Source: Pinguiococcus pyrenoidosus
Taxonomy: Eukaryota > Sar > Pinguiophyceae > Pinguiochrysidales > Pinguiochrysidaceae
Direction of reading: 5' to 3'
Assembly (NCBI GenBank): GCA_019677205.1
Contig: JAAMXY010001144.1
Span: forward strand, 1 to 64,000
DNA length: 64,000 bases
Position 1 is the first letter of the stretch, and each line of letters opens with the position of its first letter. The notes beneath the pieces are model-generated. The model had not been told where the DNA came from, made no database searches, and saw only the letters and a program-made list of their open reading frames with translations. Of the stretch, positions 62,101 through 64,000 are shown piece after piece. The position numbers and the translations under genes are program-made.

Positions 62101-64000
62101 CGTGGATCAAGTGGCGAGCCGATGACGTCTCGGACGACCGACTGCACTGCCTCCACTTCATCCTCACTGCTCTGCTGCAGCAGGTCAAGGCGCTAGGAAG
62201 TCCTGCGCAACGTGACTTCACTGCGATTGCTGGAGATCATCTTGGGCGAGTGCTGTTCTATCAGAACACGATCGACATCGTGTCTCGTGCGGAGGCTGCT
62301 TTGGCGAAGTACTCGGCCAAAGGCCTCATGCGACTTGGCTTTCTCACTTCTTGTCATCCGTTCTTCACGCCGTCCCCGAAGGATCGGCCTCAAGACCCGC
62401 AGATCGTCGAGGATTGCCCCAGACTTGCCCTGCTTCTGCACTGCAACCAGGACGCCGATCTTGTGAGCTTCCGTGCCTTGTCGTGGCTCGAAGAAGATAG
62501 GCGACGTGAAGCAGTGCGGGTCTTCTTGGAGACGGCGTTGACCTCACTGAGTTCCGTCGAGATTTCCGAAGCGGCCGGTGAGAGTGGCCTGGCGACGCTG
62601 GAGTTGGCTTTCTGTACCCTCACTACGCGCAATGGCGACGAATCAGAAGCAGCGGAAGAAATTGCCAGGGTCGTAGGCGTCTCGGCCTCCGCAGAGCAAC
62701 TTCGGAAGGGAGACGAAGTCTATTACTTCAAACAGCCACAAGCTGCCGGCTACGAAGCCATCAGTCGTGGCATGCGGCCGGGGGTCATCACGGGCAAGCA
62801 CGTGGAGGTCGGGGAAGGTGAAGAACCGTACTTCACCGTTAAGCTCACAGAGGGAGGAGAGGTGCAGACTGTCTCGGATCACATATACCTGACGGAGCCA
62901 GCCATCATCCCCAGCCCGTTGCGACGAGCGTCCTTTGCTGTTCCCGTGGAGGCCATTCTGTCCACGTTGGTGGACAACCTGGTACAGCTTTACGCAGTCG
63001 CGGCGCATGAGTTCCAGGGCGGCGAGCACGATGGCGATGCCACGGCGCAGGGACGCATCTTCGCAAGCACTGCTGGGGTTGGACGACTGTTCTCGCGGGA
63101 AGTCCTTTGTGGCGGTGTTCCTCTCCAGGTCCTCCAGAAAACCTTGGAGGCGCAAGCTGCTCAGTGGCGTCAACGGGTCGTGCGGCTTCTTCGAAGCTAC
63201 AATCTTGACCAGGCCGAGTCTTCGAGATTCCGTACACTCTCTCTGCTGGATCCGGCTCTGGACGTCTTCGGCTCCACGCTGCCCATGCATGATGAAGGCC
63301 GTCCTCTTGTGGAAGTCCTCACGATGCTGCAACGGACGCTCACACGAGACGCGGAGGACGCAACTCCGCTGGGAGCTACCTTGGCGCATGCTTCCCTAAG
63401 ATTGCTTTTGCAAACGTCCAGCGGGGTCAGAACGAGGGCAATGCATGAGAAGCAGCTGGCGGTGCTTGCAGCTGGACTGCCCTACGCGACCCTGGCACTC
63501 AGCGATGATTCGCTCAGAGAGCAGGCTCTGCTCGCTTCTTGTCAACTTCATGCTGTGCCCATCTCTACGAAGGGTGCGGCGCTGGATTTCGCAACCTGCG
63601 TGTACAGCTCGATGGTCTACCTGGAGGACGCCGATGCGAGCTTCCAGCAGACTCTGGATCTCACGGCCCGAGCCTGCATAAGGACTCTGTGCTCAAAGGA
63701 GGCGACGGAGCTCGAAGCTCTCCATGCTGCACGCTGGACGCTGCACGCTTGCCGAAGTCCAGCGCGTGGGTCGGATTTCTGGCAGAGGGCCATCACCTCA
63801 GAGTCGAACGACCATGGCGCAACCGAGCGACAGCGCCTACTGAATCTGGTGCTCTCCGGAAACACTGAGGAGCATCCTACCGGAGCACCACCCAGCGCCA
63901 GTCTTGCGCTGCGCGCAGCAGGCTACGAGATACTGGGCCGGCTTGCCGTGGGCGGCTTCTTCTACAGAGCAGCTGCGTCCGAAGAAGATCTCGCCTTGAT
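59109..64000 (+). CDS. LTN1: Listerin-like E3 ubiquitin ligase (N-terminal part, runs off the right edge)
   Basis: Listerin is the RING ligase of the ribosome quality-control complex; it ubiquitinates nascent chains on stalled 60S subunits. From the ATG at 59109 one frame stays open to the window end (1,630 complete codons, no intron seen). The start GFVGFSHGRFALSAKRP and ITALVKRLAKKDAVTRRRAL match the listerin N-terminal domain (GF.GF, L.KKL.KKD..T..KAL). Long HEAT-like helical repeats follow, an Ala/Glu repeat lies near 60240-60310, and a late segment KGDEVYYFKQPQ...YFTVKL resembles a strand-rich block of the listerin C-terminal half. The RING domain expected at the C-terminus lies outside the window. 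A different HEAT-repeat protein is possible but less likely. Confidence 0.78.
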   Translation, partial: MSSGFVGFSHGRFALSAKRPSTEASAALVYTGDDQAITALVKRLAKKDAVTRRRALQSLCSLVETRQAVVAEILPAFLFHLSGKYVLDNNSQVRSAASTAIRALVQADRQAVARGLPRLLGPWLLLAADPAPEVRTVALKALQDAFGQELPRALERYSLQILRALSLQLRVEPERVGESDDKDAGDKEPVSETYIRMNLALMRALKLLLSTLGRGACLRILQGRIRKHGVLSGPAEDNVRGALHLVLNDKLWERLGNDTDIVRKAAYDAVIEVAQQIPDAILPQLDGMQRLPETLLRCALSERPSHIHVVAVAWKALIVYFQKAVRSPLSASLAQRLDLKATVRTRIIKKARLAFDGCANEVGPFILPFLAALPVRIRVERPAEAEEAAEAAEAAEVAEAGERNREEERDAAPDAEGDTEVDADLVLAKASVAQALLQGASQAVEGDTLAEERNRSALLSAATECAAYVFALFVTSPGEHHRTEKHLPLLDLVGQCFRIALGMEPSSKGLSASLLRDAAHVGLREISVALRTSIFTPVKSQNPGIVLPGLQNAIVYLDKSASSARSGIDAGLAAAFFEDLRALLGAKRDSLGALVIPCWGRKQERGAILAIARDVILESVRDLDVVTLPETLSILRFSLRYLPAQELVDLLSEAQDLDRAKIVLRVVADMMEVPDQTHEVLDELAMFVGELATCLVEQATEESALTMARALLQGSCDLFAEGNPNAILENSLERQLQAVWRCVPLLRARPRTKGLQMLRGLRGATAEMGKYSSRIEDTVLAAFRLLGEGDSASLIPLAQCVQVLLKHDFPLSQPVFEELCEVLLDESTISSLVHQEMSFPLLQVIKRHFTAGEEESKSDSEATSPSWLVPISGIAGPRAFLASRVCELFVATLRHVSLRTHELDHESLADIWRHLPFETQVAVCTEVSRGTEGAILESPSDASGTGGEEKDLRLESAAAVMQTVMILVYRGDQYEPRDLLEALVGSSQVFDAEAWRSAWIKWRADDVSDDRLHCLHFILTALLQQVKALGSPAQRDFTAIAGDHLGRVLFYQNTIDIVSRAEAALAKYSAKGLMRLGFLTSCHPFFTPSPKDRPQDPQIVEDCPRLALLLHCNQDADLVSFRALSWLEEDRRREAVRVFLETALTSLSSVEISEAAGESGLATLELAFCTLTTRNGDESEAAEEIARVVGVSASAEQLRKGDEVYYFKQPQAAGYEAISRGMRPGVITGKHVEVGEGEEPYFTVKLTEGGEVQTVSDHIYLTEPAIIPSPLRRASFAVPVEAILSTLVDNLVQLYAVAAHEFQGGEHDGDATAQGRIFASTAGVGRLFSREVLCGGVPLQVLQKTLEAQAAQWRQRVVRLLRSYNLDQAESSRFRTLSLLDPALDVFGSTLPMHDEGRPLVEVLTMLQRTLTRDAEDATPLGATLAHASLRLLLQTSSGVRTRAMHEKQLAVLAAGLPYATLALSDDSLREQALLASCQLHAVPISTKGAALDFATCVYSSMVYLEDADASFQQTLDLTARACIRTLCSKEATELEALHAARWTLHACRSPARGSDFWQRAITSESNDHGATERQRLLNLVLSGNTEEHPTGAPPSASLALRAAGYEILGRLAVGGFFYRAAASEEDLAL

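Noticed and set aside
1-64000. CRISPR arrays, insertion sequences or bacterial operons
   Set aside because: No spaced direct-repeat array, no transposase-like frame, and every confident gene is eukaryotic with introns or eukaryote-specific.

Overview
This is a GC-rich nuclear segment of a eukaryote. Most genes are broken by short introns (about 50-160 nt) with GT...AG ends, one tRNA gene has an intron, and the proteins are eukaryotic throughout (SPT16, SBDS, NAA30, ARPC3, listerin, Arp2/3, FACT). Two genes point to motile cilia (the axonemal dynein intermediate chain DNAI1 and a CCDC180-type coiled-coil protein). A CCB2/CCB4-type cytochrome b6f assembly factor and a SufS-type cysteine desulfurase with a hydrophobic N-terminal extension point to a plastid. 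The best reading is a photosynthetic, flagellated protist, probably with a complex (secondary) plastid. I cannot name the lineage from the sequence alone.

Layout. 1-1208: divergent bL36 (partial) and ARPC3. 1402-7324: CCDC180-like coiled-coil protein. 8507-11942: seven-transmembrane receptor fused to a TKL-type kinase. 12196-13482: nucleotide-sugar transporter. 14601-15971: RGS-domain protein. 17404-24654: four-domain voltage-gated calcium channel with an EEEE filter. 24938-26359: histidine acid phosphatase, divergent from an ATPSCKMT-like methyltransferase (26487-27316). 27416-28432: TrmH/SpoU methyltransferase. 29099-29806: unassigned charged protein. 30056-30631: NAA30. 30984-34318: presequence protease PreP, divergent from seven-exon SufS (34786-36736). 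37551-39227: SLC4/BOR-type anion transporter. 40309-44493: predicted myristoylated kinase fused to a PP2C phosphatase. 45380-48404: two KIX+TAZ proteins in tandem. 49228-52617: SPT16. 52840-55075: DNAI1. 55540-57742: twelve-exon SBDS with a C-terminal zinc finger. 57920-58651: CCB-type protein. 58856-58961: intron-containing tRNA-Pro(AGG). 59109 to the window end: N-terminal 1,630 residues of listerin.

The genes are mostly housekeeping and are not in operons. A signalling theme runs through 8.5-24.7 kb (7TM-kinase, RGS protein, Ca2+ channel), and the kinase-phosphatase fusion belongs to the same theme. Ribosome biogenesis and quality control (SBDS, listerin, tRNA-Pro) cluster at the right end. 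Exon joins below were worked out by eye from reading frame, splice dinucleotides and family conservation; every join given keeps the frame. Genes whose first exon may lie further upstream are flagged.
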